A stretch of DNA of 64,000 bases from Janthinobacterium sp051380735 (GTDB lineage: Bacteria > Pseudomonadota > Gammaproteobacteria > Burkholderiales > Burkholderiaceae_D), in assembly GCF_051380735.1 (NCBI RefSeq), contig NZ_JBNYXQ010000016.1, positions 8,866 through 72,865 of the forward strand, written 5' to 3'. Below the pieces are notes generated by a model. The model did no database searches, was not told where the DNA came from, and saw only the letters and a program-made list of their open reading frames with translations. Positions 51,285 through 62,175 of the stretch are shown here, in pieces; the stretch's first letter is position 1, and each line of letters begins with the position of its first letter. The position numbers and the translations under genes are program-made.

Positions 51285-52604
51285 TCAGTCGAAACGGATC
51301 ATTCCCGCTGCAACCGTCTGGTGGGTGACTTCATCGATCAGGATAAAGGCGCCGGTGGCGCGAATATCGGCATACGCGTCGGCCGCCAGCGGCTGCTGCA
51401 CGTTCAGGCTGATGCGGGCGATATCGTTCAGCTTCAGTCCTTCGGCCGGGTGGCGTTGCTGGGTATTGATGTCGAGCAGGGTGTCGATCGCCGTCACCCT
51501 GGCCGCCGTCTGTTTCGTGCCGTGCTTGATCCAGTATTTGCGGCGCAGGTCCAGCGCGTCTTCCGACAGCCAGCATACATCGGCCACCACCTGTTTCAGC
51601 AAGGTGGCAGGGCGGTCGGCACCGGCCAGCAGGTCGCCGCGCGAAATATCGAGATATTCATTGAGCAGCAGGGTCACCGACTGGCCGACCACTGCCGACG
51701 GCAGCGAACCGTCCAGCGTGACGATATCCTTGACGGTGGCCGTCTGGCCCGAAGGCTGCACTACCAGCGTGTCGCCAATGCTGACCTTGCCCGCTTCGAT
51801 GCGGCCCATGTAGCCGCGGAAATCATTCGCTTCGTGGCCGTTGTGGCGCGCCACCAGCTGCACCGGGAAGCGGAACGGGGCGTCGTGCGATTCGTCGTAG
51901 ACCGACAGGGATTCGAGCAGCTCGATCAGGGTCGGGCCAGTGTACCAGCCCAGCTTGTCGCCGCGCTCGACGACGTTGTCGCCGGTCAGGGCCGACAACG
52001 GAATCGGCGTGATGTCCTTCAGGCCCAGCGACTGGGCAAACTCGCGGTAGGCGGCAACGATGCGCTTGTATACCGTTTCATCGTAATCGACCAGGTCCAT
52101 CTTGTTGACGGCCACGACCACGTGTTCGATCTGCAGCAGGTGGGCGATGGTCGAATGGCGCTTGGTCTGGATCAGCAACTCCACGCTGCCATCGTCACCA
52201 AATTTGACTTTCGACACATCGATCAGGATGATGACGGCGTCGGCGGTTGACGCTCCCGTGACCATATTGCGCGTGTACTGCTCGTGGCCCGGCGTGTCGG
52301 CGATAATGAACTTGCGTTTCGGCGTGGCGAAGTAACGGTAGGCCACGTCGATCGTGATGCCTTGCTCGCGCTCGGCTTCCAGACCGTCCGTCAGCAGCGA
52401 CAGGTCGACCGTGTCGCCCACCGTGCGCTTGTGCTTGGAGCGCGACATGGCGTCGAGCTGGTCGGCGAAGATGCCCTTGCTGTCGAACAGCAAACGGCCG
52501 ATCAGCGTGCTCTTGCCGTCATCGACGGAGCCGGCCGTAATAAAGCGCAGCATGCCGCGCTCGACGCTGTCGGTGAGATTGGTGTTCTGGGTTGCTGCGT
52601 TCAT
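51285..52604 (-). CDS. cysN: Sulfate adenylyltransferase subunit 1 (CysN, GTPase)
   Basis: This 439-residue EF-Tu-like GTPase drives adenylation of sulfate with CysD. The P-loop AGSVDDGKSTLIGRLLF, the G3 DTPGHEQYTRNMVTGAS and NKMDLVDYDETV are intact. Slightly shorter than E. coli CysN (475). ATG shares its base with the cysD stop. APS, not PAPS, goes on to CysH because the reductase carries Fe-S cysteines and no CysC is fused. Confidence 0.94.
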   Translation of the reverse strand: MNAATQNTNLTDSVERGMLRFITAGSVDDGKSTLIGRLLFDSKGIFADQLDAMSRSKHKRTVGDTVDLSLLTDGLEAEREQGITIDVAYRYFATPKRKFIIADTPGHEQYTRNMVTGASTADAVIILIDVSKVKFGDDGSVELLIQTKRHSTIAHLLQIEHVVVAVNKMDLVDYDETVYKRIVAAYREFAQSLGLKDITPIPLSALTGDNVVERGDKLGWYTGPTLIELLESLSVYDESHDAPFRFPVQLVARHNGHEANDFRGYMGRIEAGKVSIGDTLVVQPSGQTATVKDIVTLDGSLPSAVVGQSVTLLLNEYLDISRGDLLAGADRPATLLKQVVADVCWLSEDALDLRRKYWIKHGTKQTAARVTAIDTLLDINTQQRHPAEGLKLNDIARISLNVQQPLAADAYADIRATGAFILIDEVTHQTVAAGMIRFD

Positions 52605-53515
52605 TAGAAATACCCTGCTTTCTTGCGTTTTTCCATCGAGGCTTCGGAGGTCTGGTCATCCATGCGGGTGGCGCCGCGCTCCGTGATTTGCGTGATTGCC
52701 GTTTCGGCGATGATGGCGTCCACCGTGGCCGCATCGGACGACACGGGGCAGGTGCACGAGATATCGCCGACGGTACGGAAGCGCACCACTTGCGTTTCCA
52801 CCGTTTCGCCTTCGCGCGGCGGCGTCAGATCGGTCAGCGGCACCAGCAGGCCGTTGCGCGGGATTACCTGGCGCTCGTGCGCAAAGTAGATCGGCGGCAG
52901 TTCCAGTTTTTCGCGAGCAATATATTGCCACACGTCCAGTTCGGTCCAGTTCGAGATCGGGAACACGCGCATGTTTTCACCAGGATGCACACGGGTGTTA
53001 TACAATTCCCACAGCTCCGGACGCTGGGCTTTCGGGTCCCAGGCACCGAATTCGTCACGGAACGAGAAGATGCGTTCCTTGGCGCGGGCTTTTTCTTCGT
53101 CGCGGCGGGCGCCACCGATGCAGGCGTCAAACTTGTGTTCGGCAATGGTTTCCAGCAGCGTTACTGCTTGCGCCGCATTGCGTGAGTCTAGCGCCGGGTT
53201 GCGCAGGCGTACCGTGCCGCGCTTGATCGAGTCTTCCACCGAGCCGACAATCAGACGCTCGCCCAGTTCTGCCACTTTCTTGTCGCGGAAGGTGATCACT
53301 TCCGGGAAGTTATGGCCGGTGTCGATATGTACCAGGGGAAACGGGAATTTGCCCGGGCGGAAGGCTTTTTCCGCCAGGCGCAGCAGGACGACGGAATCCT
53401 TGCCGCCTGAAAACAGCAGCGCCGGGTTGGCCGATTCGGCCGCCACTTCGCGCATGATGTGGATGGCTTCCGACTCAAGGCTGTCGAGGTGGCGCTGGTT
53501 CAAAATATTGCTCAT
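52604..53515 (-). CDS. cysD: Sulfate adenylyltransferase subunit 2 (CysD)
   Basis: This 303-residue PP-loop subunit has LLFSGGKDSVVLLRLAEKAF, then HIDTGHNFPEVI and CIGGARRDEEKARAKER. It transfers AMP to sulfate in complex with CysN. Its last base is shared with the cysN start. It follows cysH after 32 bases. Confidence 0.94.
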   Translation of the reverse strand: MSNILNQRHLDSLESEAIHIMREVAAESANPALLFSGGKDSVVLLRLAEKAFRPGKFPFPLVHIDTGHNFPEVITFRDKKVAELGERLIVGSVEDSIKRGTVRLRNPALDSRNAAQAVTLLETIAEHKFDACIGGARRDEEKARAKERIFSFRDEFGAWDPKAQRPELWELYNTRVHPGENMRVFPISNWTELDVWQYIAREKLELPPIYFAHERQVIPRNGLLVPLTDLTPPREGETVETQVVRFRTVGDISCTCPVSSDAATVDAIIAETAITQITERGATRMDDQTSEASMEKRKKAGYF

Positions 53516-53547
53516 ATTGGATGCTTTCTTGTTCTCTGTTAGCGGTT

Positions 53548-54264
53548 TCAGGCGGCCACGGATTTAATGCGTATCAACTTGCCGTCCACCATGTGCAGGC
53601 CGCACTCCTTGGAGTCGGGGTTTTCCCACCACCAGCGCCCGGCGCGCACGTCTTCGCCCGGTTGTACGGCGCGCGTGCACGGTTCGCAGCCGATCGACGG
53701 ATAACCCTGGTCATGCAGCGCATTGTAGGGCACGTCGTTGGCGCGGATATACGCCCACACATCGTCTTCAGACCAGTCGGCCAGCGGGTTGAATTTGGTC
53801 ATTGCGTGCGCTGTATCAATCTCCTGCACATGCAGTTCGGCGCGCGTGCTCGATTGCGCACGGCGCTGTCCCGTGACCCAGGCCTTGTTGCCGGCCAGGG
53901 CGCGGCCCAGGGGCTCGACCTTGCGGATGCGGCAGCATTCGCGGCGCATCTCGACGCTGTTGTAGAAAGCGTTCAGGCCGTTCTGTTCCACGTAGGCCGC
54001 AACCGCTTCCGGCTGCGGGCGATACAGCGTGATGTCATGCGCGTACCGCTGCTTGACCTTGCCCAGCACGGCCAGGGTTTCCTGGTGCAGACGGCCCGTT
54101 TCCAGCGAAAAAATGCCTATCGGCAGCTTCGCTTTCAAAATCATGTCGGTCAGCACCATGTCTTCGGCTGCCAGGCTGGACGCGAACACGGCCGGCGAAA
54201 AATCGGCCGCGATGCGTGCCAGCGTTTGCTCGGTGGCGCTGACTAAAGTAGTAAGGTCGCTCAT
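53548..54264 (-). CDS. cysH: APS reductase (CysH, 4Fe-4S type)
   Basis: This 238-residue thioredoxin-dependent reductase forms sulfite. The Fe-S ligands Cys110-Cys111 (ECCRIRKV) and Cys193-Cys196 (CEPC) are present, with catalytic Cys221 in ECGLH, so it prefers APS over PAPS. It lies 11 bases after the DUF934 gene. Confidence 0.92.
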   Translation of the reverse strand: MSDLTTLVSATEQTLARIAADFSPAVFASSLAAEDMVLTDMILKAKLPIGIFSLETGRLHQETLAVLGKVKQRYAHDITLYRPQPEAVAAYVEQNGLNAFYNSVEMRRECCRIRKVEPLGRALAGNKAWVTGQRRAQSSTRAELHVQEIDTAHAMTKFNPLADWSEDDVWAYIRANDVPYNALHDQGYPSIGCEPCTRAVQPGEDVRAGRWWWENPDSKECGLHMVDGKLIRIKSVAA

Positions 54265-54275
54265 GTCAGTTAGCC

Positions 54276-54828
54276 TCAGATGCCGGCCGCGTTGTCGAGG
54301 TCAGGATTCTGGCCTGTACGGTGGTGGCGGCGGAACAGCGGCGACTTCTGGTCCCACGAGGCCTGGTAGGTTTCCGAAAAGACGGACAAACCTTTCAATG
54401 CGTCATGGATGCTGCGGTCCGGACGCGTCGCATAGGCGTCAAAACCGACCCGGTGCATCGAAAACAGCTGGTCGCGCAGCACGTCGCCGATGGCGCGCAG
54501 TTCGCCTTTGTAACCAAGGCGGGCGCGCAGGTTGAAGGCGATCGAGTAGCCGCGGCCATCGGTGAACTTCGGAAAGTCGATGGCGATGACGGCCAGTTGT
54601 GGCATCACGTCGGCCAGCTCTTCAGGGCGCTCGTCGCCGGCCAGCCACACGCCAACATCGGGCAGGCGCGCGGCAAGTGCCTCGCGCTGGGCTTGCCATA
54701 CCAGCAGCGGCACGATGACCTTGCCTTCGGGAACGAGCACGGTTTCCGGCGTGTCGTTTTCGTCCAGGCGCAGCAGACCCCAGTCATTGGCCACGACTGC
54801 AGCGTTCTTGATGATTTCTTCGCGTACT

Positions 54829-54836
<8 letters not shown>
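54276..54836 (-). CDS. DUF934 protein of the sulfate assimilation operon
   Basis: This 186-residue DUF934 protein has LLVWQAQREALAARLPDVGV, a VIAIDFPKFTDGRGYS stretch and RDQLFSMHRVGFDAYA near the end. It usually sits between cysI and cysH in bacteria with ferredoxin-type sulfite reductase. It may assist electron delivery or assembly; its function is not known. Its start overlaps cysI by eight bases. A longer upstream frame runs into cysI and is not used. Confidence 0.88.
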
Positions 54837-56517
<1,681 letters not shown>

Positions 56518-56569
56518 ATCAAATCCTAAATAAGCCGGGGTACTGGAAGATTGCCTGGGTGTTCTTTAA

Positions 56570-57343
56570 TTAATAGATTAGCTTTATCGCCACGGTGGTC
56601 AAGGTCATCGCCAGCAGCACGCGCAAAAACTTCTCCGGTACCGAGCGCGCCACCCACGAACCGAGGGTAATGCCGGGCAGGGAGCCGATCAACAGCGAGA
56701 TCAGCAGTTCCCAGTGGATGGACCCGAGCCACCAGTGGCCCAGCGCGGCAATCGCCGTCAAGGGTACGGCATAAGCGATATCGGTGCCGGCTACTTCGGC
56801 CGAGCTCATGCTCGGATACAGCATCACCAGCAAGGTCGCGCCGATGGCGCCGGCGCCGATCGATGACACGGTGACCAGCACGCCCAGCACGGCGCCGGAA
56901 ATAACCGTGGCGGCGGCAAGCTTGCTGCCTTGCAGTTGTTTTTCAGGGTGGGCATTGATCCAATCCAGCATGCGGCCCTTGAAGATCAGGGCAACCACCG
57001 TCAGCAGTACCGAGCCGGCGATCGAGTAGCGGATAATCTGGCCGATTTCGGGCGACACGGTGCCGAACGACTTCAAGGCCAGGGTCGACACCACGGCGGC
57101 GGGCAGGGCGCCGATGCACAAACGCTTGACGATATCCCAGCGCACGGTGCCGCGCAGCCGGTGCGTCAGGGTGCCGGCGCTCTTGGTAATCGAGGCAAAG
57201 GCCAGGTCGGTGCCGACGGCAACCGATGGCGAGACGCCAAACAGCAAGGTTAACAGCGGAGTCATCAGCGAGCCGCCACCGACACCGGTCATGCCGACCA
57301 GTAAACCTACGGCAAATCCTGAGACTATATAAGACAAAGTCAT
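56570..57343 (-). CDS. TauE/SafE-family sulfite or sulfonate exporter
   Basis: This 257-residue membrane protein has about eight helices; MTGVGGGSLMTPLLTLLFGV near the start and its inner repeat SSIGAGAIGATLLVML are typical of TauE/SafE. As the first gene after the operon promoter it may export excess sulfite or take up a sulfur anion. No clear ribosome binding site is seen before ATG 57343. Confidence 0.88.
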   Translation of the reverse strand: MTLSYIVSGFAVGLLVGMTGVGGGSLMTPLLTLLFGVSPSVAVGTDLAFASITKSAGTLTHRLRGTVRWDIVKRLCIGALPAAVVSTLALKSFGTVSPEIGQIIRYSIAGSVLLTVVALIFKGRMLDWINAHPEKQLQGSKLAAATVISGAVLGVLVTVSSIGAGAIGATLLVMLYPSMSSAEVAGTDIAYAVPLTAIAALGHWWLGSIHWELLISLLIGSLPGITLGSWVARSVPEKFLRVLLAMTLTTVAIKLIY

Positions 57344-57367
57344 GCTTGCACCCCCAAAGTACCCGCA

Positions 57368-57395
57368 ATAGTAATAAACTTGGTGTTTATTCCAA
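57368..57395 (-). promoter_or_regulatory. Promoter of the sulfate assimilation operon
   Basis: On the minus strand: TTGGAA (57395-57390), 16 bases, TACTAT (57373-57368). Initiation near 57361 gives a leader of about 18 bases. Confidence 0.55.
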
Positions 57396-57412
57396 ACTAC
57401 TAAGTATGCATT

Positions 57413-57439
57413 TGCTTATATGCGATATGTGTATAAGCA
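57413..57439. promoter_or_regulatory. T-N11-A dyad between the cys operon and cysB (candidate CysB site)
   Basis: TGCTTATA (57413-57420), 11 bases, TATAAGCA (57432-57439): a perfect 8-base inverted repeat with the T-N11-A spacing of LysR-type sites. It lies about 52-78 bases upstream of the cys operon start and 70 bases before cysB, in the right place for activation and autoregulation. Confidence 0.6.
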
Positions 57440-57508
57440 TGAATGTAAAATCACCGGTAGGGCGGCGCAGCAGCTTCGCAACAGCTTATTTCTAAGGCAA
57501 AACCAGCA

Positions 57509-58450
57509 ATGAACCTCCATCAACTGCGCTTCGTGCGCGAAGCGGTCCGGCAGAACTATAACCTGACGGACGCGGCCAAGGCCTTGTTCACTTCGCAACC
57601 GGGCGTATCGAAAGCCATTATCGAGCTGGAAGAAGAGCTGGGCGTCGACATCTTCACGCGCCACGGCAAGCGCATCCGTGGCCTGACGGAGCCGGGCCGC
57701 CTGGTGCTGCAATCGGTCGAGCTGGTGATGCAGGAGATCGACAGCATGAAGCGCATCGGCAAGGAATATGCGGCGCAGGACAGCGGCAGTTTCACGATTG
57801 CCACCACGCACACGCAGGCGCGCTACACCTTGCCCAAGGTAGTGCAGGCCTTTATGCTGAAGTTCCCGAAGGTAAGGTTATCCTTGTTGCAGGGAAACCC
57901 GCGCCAGATCGCCGAGATGGTGCAGCGCGACCAGGCCGACCTGGCCATTGCCACCGAATCGATCGCCGCCATCGACGGCCTGATCACCTTGCCCTGCTAT
58001 CAATGGGAGCATGTGGTGGTGGTGCCGGTCGATCATCCGCTGCTCAAATCGAAGTCGGTCACGCTGGAAGAAATCGCTGCGTTTCCGCTGATTACCTATG
58101 ACAGCGCGTTTGCCGGCCGTAACAAGATCGACCACGCTTTCACGCTGCGCGGCCTGAAGCCCGACGTCCTGCTCGAAGCCATTGACGCCGACGTCATCAA
58201 GACTTATGTCGAGTTGGGCATGGGGATTGGTATCATAGCGGGCATGGCCTTCGACGCCGAGCGCGACCGGGGCTTGCGCGCCATTCCGGTCGGCCACCTG
58301 TTCGGCATGAATGTGTCGCGCGTGGCCGTCAAGCAGGGCGCCTATCTGCGCAGCTATATTTACACCTTTATCGAGTTGCTGACCCCGACCCTGAACCGTA
58401 AATTGATCGAACAGGCAATGAGCGGCGATAAAGAGCACTACGAACTATAA
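57509..58450 (+). CDS. cysB: LysR-type regulator CysB
   Basis: This 313-residue regulator has an N-terminal winged helix-turn-helix (MNLHQLRFVREAVRQNYNLT, TSQPGVSKAIIELEEELGVD) and a C-terminal inducer domain. TTHTQARYTLPKVVQAFM with Thr-x-Thr and the LVTIGID-like segments match CysB, which senses N-acetylserine/thiosulfate. The gene faces away from the cys operon it presumably controls. E. coli CysB is 324 residues. Confidence 0.93.
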   Translation: MNLHQLRFVREAVRQNYNLTDAAKALFTSQPGVSKAIIELEEELGVDIFTRHGKRIRGLTEPGRLVLQSVELVMQEIDSMKRIGKEYAAQDSGSFTIATTHTQARYTLPKVVQAFMLKFPKVRLSLLQGNPRQIAEMVQRDQADLAIATESIAAIDGLITLPCYQWEHVVVVPVDHPLLKSKSVTLEEIAAFPLITYDSAFAGRNKIDHAFTLRGLKPDVLLEAIDADVIKTYVELGMGIGIIAGMAFDAERDRGLRAIPVGHLFGMNVSRVAVKQGAYLRSYIYTFIELLTPTLNRKLIEQAMSGDKEHYEL

Positions 58451-58509
58451 ACAATGCATGGCCCGGCCGGGCGAGGTGCCCGGCCCAGACACTATAAGAG
58501 AAGAAACAC

Positions 58510-59160
58510 ATGATTACCGATCAGCTTGCCAAATATTACGCCACCATCGCGCAGCAGTACGAGCGCGTCTATGACAAGCCCGAACGCCAGGAAGACCTGG
58601 AAGTGTTGCGCGACAAGGTCGCCGATGTGCTGGAAGGTCACACCGTGCTGGAACTGGCTTGCGGCACCGGCTACTGGACCGAGGTGATTGCCGAAACCGC
58701 CGAGTCGGTGCTGGCGACCGACCTCAACGATGAAATGCTGGCGCTGGCACAGGCCCGTGGCCTGCCCGACAACGTGACTTTCGCCAAGCTCGACGCGTTC
58801 AATCTGCCGGACGACCTGGCGGGCAAATTCACCGCCGTGTTCGCCGGTTTCTGGTGGTCGCACGTCAAGCGCGAAGACCAGGACAAATACCTGAAGCAGT
58901 TGCGCAGCAAGCTGGGCAAGGACATCTTGCTGGTGCTGATCGACAATTCCTATGTCGACGGCAGCAGCACCGTGATCGCTCGTACGGACCTGGAAGGCAA
59001 CACGCACCAGTTCCGCACGACGGAGTCCGGCGAGCGCTACGAAGTGCTGAAAAATTTCCCGTCCGACAGTCACCTGCGCAAGAAGTTCGCCCATTCGGCA
59101 CGCGAAATCCGCATGAAGCGCCTGGAATATTACTGGCTGCTGAGCTGCCGCCTGAAGTAA
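58510..59160 (+). CDS. Class I SAM-dependent methyltransferase
   Basis: This 216-residue protein has motif I VLELACGTGYWTEVIA, the acidic loop LATDLNDEMLALA, then FAGFWWSHVKREDQDKY, a Trp-rich stretch that may bind the substrate. It is not a well-known family to me. AGAAG lies five bases before ATG. It follows cysB after 59 bases and is ended by a terminator at 59178; a joint transcript with cysB is possible. Confidence 0.85.
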   Translation: MITDQLAKYYATIAQQYERVYDKPERQEDLEVLRDKVADVLEGHTVLELACGTGYWTEVIAETAESVLATDLNDEMLALAQARGLPDNVTFAKLDAFNLPDDLAGKFTAVFAGFWWSHVKREDQDKYLKQLRSKLGKDILLVLIDNSYVDGSSTVIARTDLEGNTHQFRTTESGERYEVLKNFPSDSHLRKKFAHSAREIRMKRLEYYWLLSCRLK

Positions 59161-59177
59161 GCGGCATATGCCGTGAT

Positions 59178-59201
59178 ACCGCCTGCGGGCGGTTTTTTTT
59201 C
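59178..59201 (+). terminator. Intrinsic terminator after the methyltransferase gene
   Basis: ACCGCC (59178-59183), loop TGCG, GGCGGT (59188-59193), followed by eight T. It lies 17 bases after the stop. Confidence 0.85.
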
Positions 59202-59328
59202 GTCTTGAGAAAAAAGGTGCTAAAAAACAACAGATTGCCGATGTCATATTGTTGAAGCATTTGCTTGGCATGATTCGGTTCAGCAGTTGAGCAGCAACAA
59301 CTTGTCCAACCTAATATAGAGAACTCAA

Positions 59329-60321
59329 GTGAAAAAAATTACTCTGGCAGCATTGATCATCGCCTCTTTCGCCGCCGCTACGGCGCAGGCGCAATCGAAC
59401 GTCGTCGTCTACGGCGTGGTCGACCTCGGCCTGGCCAAGACCAGCGGTTCGTCCATCGTGGAACGTGAGAACCAGGCTTCGCGCCTCGGCTTCAAGGGCA
59501 CGGAAGATCTGGGCAATGGCCTGAAAGCCATTTTCAATCTGGAGAGTGAATTCAAGGCCGACACCGGCGCGCAAGCCACGGCCAACACCCTGTTCGATCG
59601 CCAGGCATGGGTCGGCCTGACCGGCGACTTCGGTACCGTGTACCTGGGCCGCACCAAGGACCTGCTGGACGGCACCCTGGCCCGCGTCGATCCGTTCAAC
59701 ACCTACGGCGTAATCGGCAAGATCAATGAGCCAGTGATGCGCGGCGGTCAGTCGCCTAACGGTGCTGCTGCCGGCGGCTCGGTGGTTGGTGTTTCGCGCG
59801 TCAGCAATTCCGTGACCTACAACAGCCCGACCTTCAGCGGTTTCGTGCTCAGCGGCCAGGTCGTCGCCAGCGAAATCAATGATGCCGATGCGGGTTACAG
59901 CGTGGTTGCCACGTATGACATGGGCCCAGCCAGCGCACACGCCGGCTACCAGAAAAAAGTGCAGTCGGTTGCCAATGCCGCTGCCGAGCCTACCTTGTGG
60001 CTGGTTGGCGGTGGTTATAAATTCGGTCCTGCCAAAATCACGTTTGACTACTCGAAAGCCGACACCGACGTTGCTGTCAACGGCGAATTCAAGAGCTTCC
60101 TGATCGGCCTGGCGTATGACATCGGCGGCGGCGCAATCAAGGCCAGCTATGTGAAACAGAAGCAGGACAGCACCCTGGTCAGCGGCAAGGAAACCGCCAA
60201 GGCCTTCGGCCTGGGCTACGACTACCCGCTGTCGAAGCGTACCGCCGTGTACGGCTACGCTGGTCGCGATCAGTTCAGCGACAAGTCGCTCGTCCAGGTG
60301 GGCATGACCCACAAGTTCTAA
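59329..60321 (+). CDS. Gram-negative porin (general outer-membrane type)
   Basis: This 330-residue trimeric-type porin begins with a signal peptide (MKKITLAALIIASFAAATAQA). It has NVVVYGVVDLGLAKTSG, GFKGTEDLGNGLKAIFNLES, LFDRQAWVGLTGDFGTVYLG, and ends in F after VGMTHKF, the outer-membrane insertion signal. It is a 16-strand barrel of the betaproteobacterial porin_4 group. GTG 59329 is the start, with GAGA about eight bases upstream. A terminator follows. Confidence 0.93.
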   Translation: MKKITLAALIIASFAAATAQAQSNVVVYGVVDLGLAKTSGSSIVERENQASRLGFKGTEDLGNGLKAIFNLESEFKADTGAQATANTLFDRQAWVGLTGDFGTVYLGRTKDLLDGTLARVDPFNTYGVIGKINEPVMRGGQSPNGAAAGGSVVGVSRVSNSVTYNSPTFSGFVLSGQVVASEINDADAGYSVVATYDMGPASAHAGYQKKVQSVANAAAEPTLWLVGGGYKFGPAKITFDYSKADTDVAVNGEFKSFLIGLAYDIGGGAIKASYVKQKQDSTLVSGKETAKAFGLGYDYPLSKRTAVYGYAGRDQFSDKSLVQVGMTHKF

Positions 60322-60347
60322 GCAACGCCGGTATGGTGGTGTGAAGC

Positions 60348-60373
60348 AAGGCGCTCCGTGGAGCGCCTTTTTT
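60348..60373. terminator. Intrinsic terminator of the porin gene
   Basis: AAGGCGCTC (60348-60356), loop CGTG, GAGCGCCTT (60361-60369), followed by T. Its end reaches the stop codon of the minus-strand kinase gene at 60373. Confidence 0.85.
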
Positions 60374-61209
60374 CATGGTGGGGGCGTGGATGCAGGCATG
60401 GGCAGCATGATGTCGATGCGTGTGCCGCCCAGTTCGCTGTCGGCGCCGATCTGTATGCTGCCGTTCAAACCCCATACCCGTTCGCGCATGCCCAGCAATC
60501 CCAGCGACGCCGCTTTTTTCAGATCGCGATCGGTAATGCCCTTGCCATCATCCTGTATCGTGATCGACAGCATGGAGTCGATGCGGTGCAGGGCGATCGT
60601 GATATGACTGGCTTCGGCATGACGGGCAATATTGGTAAGTGCTTCCTGCACGATGCGGTAAATGGCCGTGCTGCGCTCGTCATCCAGCACCAGGTCGCCC
60701 TCGTCGGCCATCAGCTCGAAATGCACGGCCTGGCGCAGCAAAAAGTCGTGGCGCAAGGTTTGCAGGGCAAAATACAACCCTCCTTCATCGAGGGCACGCG
60801 GGCGCAGATTGCTGGCGATGCGGCGCAGTGAAGAAATCGCCGTCACCAGCAAGCTGTCCATCTTGTGCAGCAGTCCCAGCAAAGGCGCCGTCATGTCTGC
60901 ATGCTGGCGCGCCAAGGTCAGGTTGACGCGCAAGGTGGCCAGCAACTGCCCCAGGTCATCGTGCAATTCGCGGGCAATATGCCTGCGCTCTTCCTCGCGG
61001 ATGGTTTGCAGCGCACTTGACAGTTCTCGCAGCTGCGCGAACGAGCGCGCCAGTTGTTCGTGGACTTGCTTTCGCGCATTGATGTCGCGCACCAGGACGG
61101 TATCGATGGCGTGCCTTGCCTTGAAAAGTCGCCACAGATAATAAGTGGCGGCCACCGCCATGCCTGGCGGCAGCAGGCGCAACAATCCTGTTTTTGCACG
61201 GCCGGGCAT
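60373..61209 (-). CDS. NarL-type (HisKA_3) sensor histidine kinase
   Basis: This 278-residue kinase has one N-terminal membrane helix (about 12-28), a coiled region, the dimerisation domain with phospho-acceptor His83 (EERRHIARELHDDLGQLLAT) and an HATPase domain (IVQEALTNIARHAEAS, IQDDGKGITDRDLK). It is not beside a NarL/FixJ-type regulator: the next gene is a LytTR regulator. ATG 61209 is chosen because AAGGAG lies six bases upstream; the frame is open to 61311. Its partner is unknown. Confidence 0.88.
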   Translation of the reverse strand: MPGRAKTGLLRLLPPGMAVAATYYLWRLFKARHAIDTVLVRDINARKQVHEQLARSFAQLRELSSALQTIREEERRHIARELHDDLGQLLATLRVNLTLARQHADMTAPLLGLLHKMDSLLVTAISSLRRIASNLRPRALDEGGLYFALQTLRHDFLLRQAVHFELMADEGDLVLDDERSTAIYRIVQEALTNIARHAEASHITIALHRIDSMLSITIQDDGKGITDRDLKKAASLGLLGMRERVWGLNGSIQIGADSELGGTRIDIMLPMPASTPPP

Positions 61210-61313
61210 AGGCACTCCTTGCGGATGGATCAGCGAAAGGCAGGCAGGAGAAGAAACGGCGGAACTTGATGCAGCGTAGGCTGATTCACACACAACGGTT
61301 TGATCTGGCACAC

Positions 61314-61340
61314 AGCCGCGCAGGCCGAGCCTGCGCGGCT
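61314..61340. other. Strong hairpin between the LytTR gene and the NarL-type kinase gene
   Basis: A 12-base perfect stem, AGCCGCGCAGGC (61314-61325) and GCCTGCGCGGCT (61329-61340), loop CGA. It sits six bases beyond the stop of the LytTR gene (minus strand). There is no U-tract in the minus-strand direction, so it may be a terminator-like or stabilising hairpin rather than a canonical terminator. Confidence 0.6.
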
Positions 61341-61346
61341 TGATTC

Positions 61347-62111
61347 TTACATCTGCTTGAACAGGTGCAAGAAGCTGCGGCTCACTTCAAGCTTGTCGGT
61401 CTTGCCTTTGATCAGCACCAGGTGGCGGCCGCGGATATCGCGCGTCACGCCTTCGATGGCGTTGACATTGACCAGGGTGGCGCGGTGGATCTGCCAGAAC
61501 AGCGATGGGTCGAGCTCTTCTGCCAGGTCGCGCACGGGCTTGCGTATCAGTGCTTCATATTTGGCCGTCTGTACGCAGGTATATTTCTCGTCCGAGCGGA
61601 AGAACAGGATTTCCTCGACCGGGATCATGCGCAAGTCCTGGCCGATACTGGCCTGTATCCATTGCAGGTAGGTCGGCTTGGCGGTGATCTTCTCGGCCAG
61701 CTGCGACAGCATGGCCGTCACGCTGCTGTTGACGTCCAGTGCGGGCTTGTTCAGGTGCATCTTCAGGCGATCAACCGTGATCAGGAGGCGCTCGTGCTCG
61801 GGCGGCTTCAACACATAATCGACGGCGCCACGCTCGAACGCTTCGACAGCGTGGCTGTCATAGGCGGTGACGAACACGATGCGGCTCTTGTTGCCGATCA
61901 CCTGCGCCGCCTCCATGCCGGTCTTGCCCGGCATGCGGATATCGAGGAAAGTAAAGTCCGGTTTCAGCTGGTCGACCAGTTCGATCGCCTCATCGCCATT
62001 CTTGGCTTCACCGATGATTTCCAGTTCGGGCCAGGCCTGGCCCAGTCGCAAGCGCAACTGGTCGCGCATCAGTCTTTCGTCGTCGGCAATAATAGCAGTA
62101 GGCATGGTCAT
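61347..62111 (-). CDS. LytTR-family response regulator
   Basis: This 254-residue regulator has a receiver with acidic DDERLMRDQL, phospho-acceptor Asp57 (TFLDIRMPGKTG) and LKPPEHERLL, and a LytTR DNA-binding domain (about 150-250; FFRSDEKYTCVQT, FWQIHRATLVNVNAIEGVTR). It is the partner of the LytS-type kinase upstream (62176-63489). ATG 62111 is chosen; ATG 62105 is nearly equal, and no ribosome binding site separates them. A hairpin follows. Confidence 0.92.
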   Translation of the reverse strand: MTMPTAIIADDERLMRDQLRLRLGQAWPELEIIGEAKNGDEAIELVDQLKPDFTFLDIRMPGKTGMEAAQVIGNKSRIVFVTAYDSHAVEAFERGAVDYVLKPPEHERLLITVDRLKMHLNKPALDVNSSVTAMLSQLAEKITAKPTYLQWIQASIGQDLRMIPVEEILFFRSDEKYTCVQTAKYEALIRKPVRDLAEELDPSLFWQIHRATLVNVNAIEGVTRDIRGRHLVLIKGKTDKLEVSRSFLHLFKQM

Positions 62112-62175
62112 CAAGTGTGAACTGGCGAAGATTGATTATTCAATGAATTAGCGTTTTTATCAACTGCAGAGTGGC

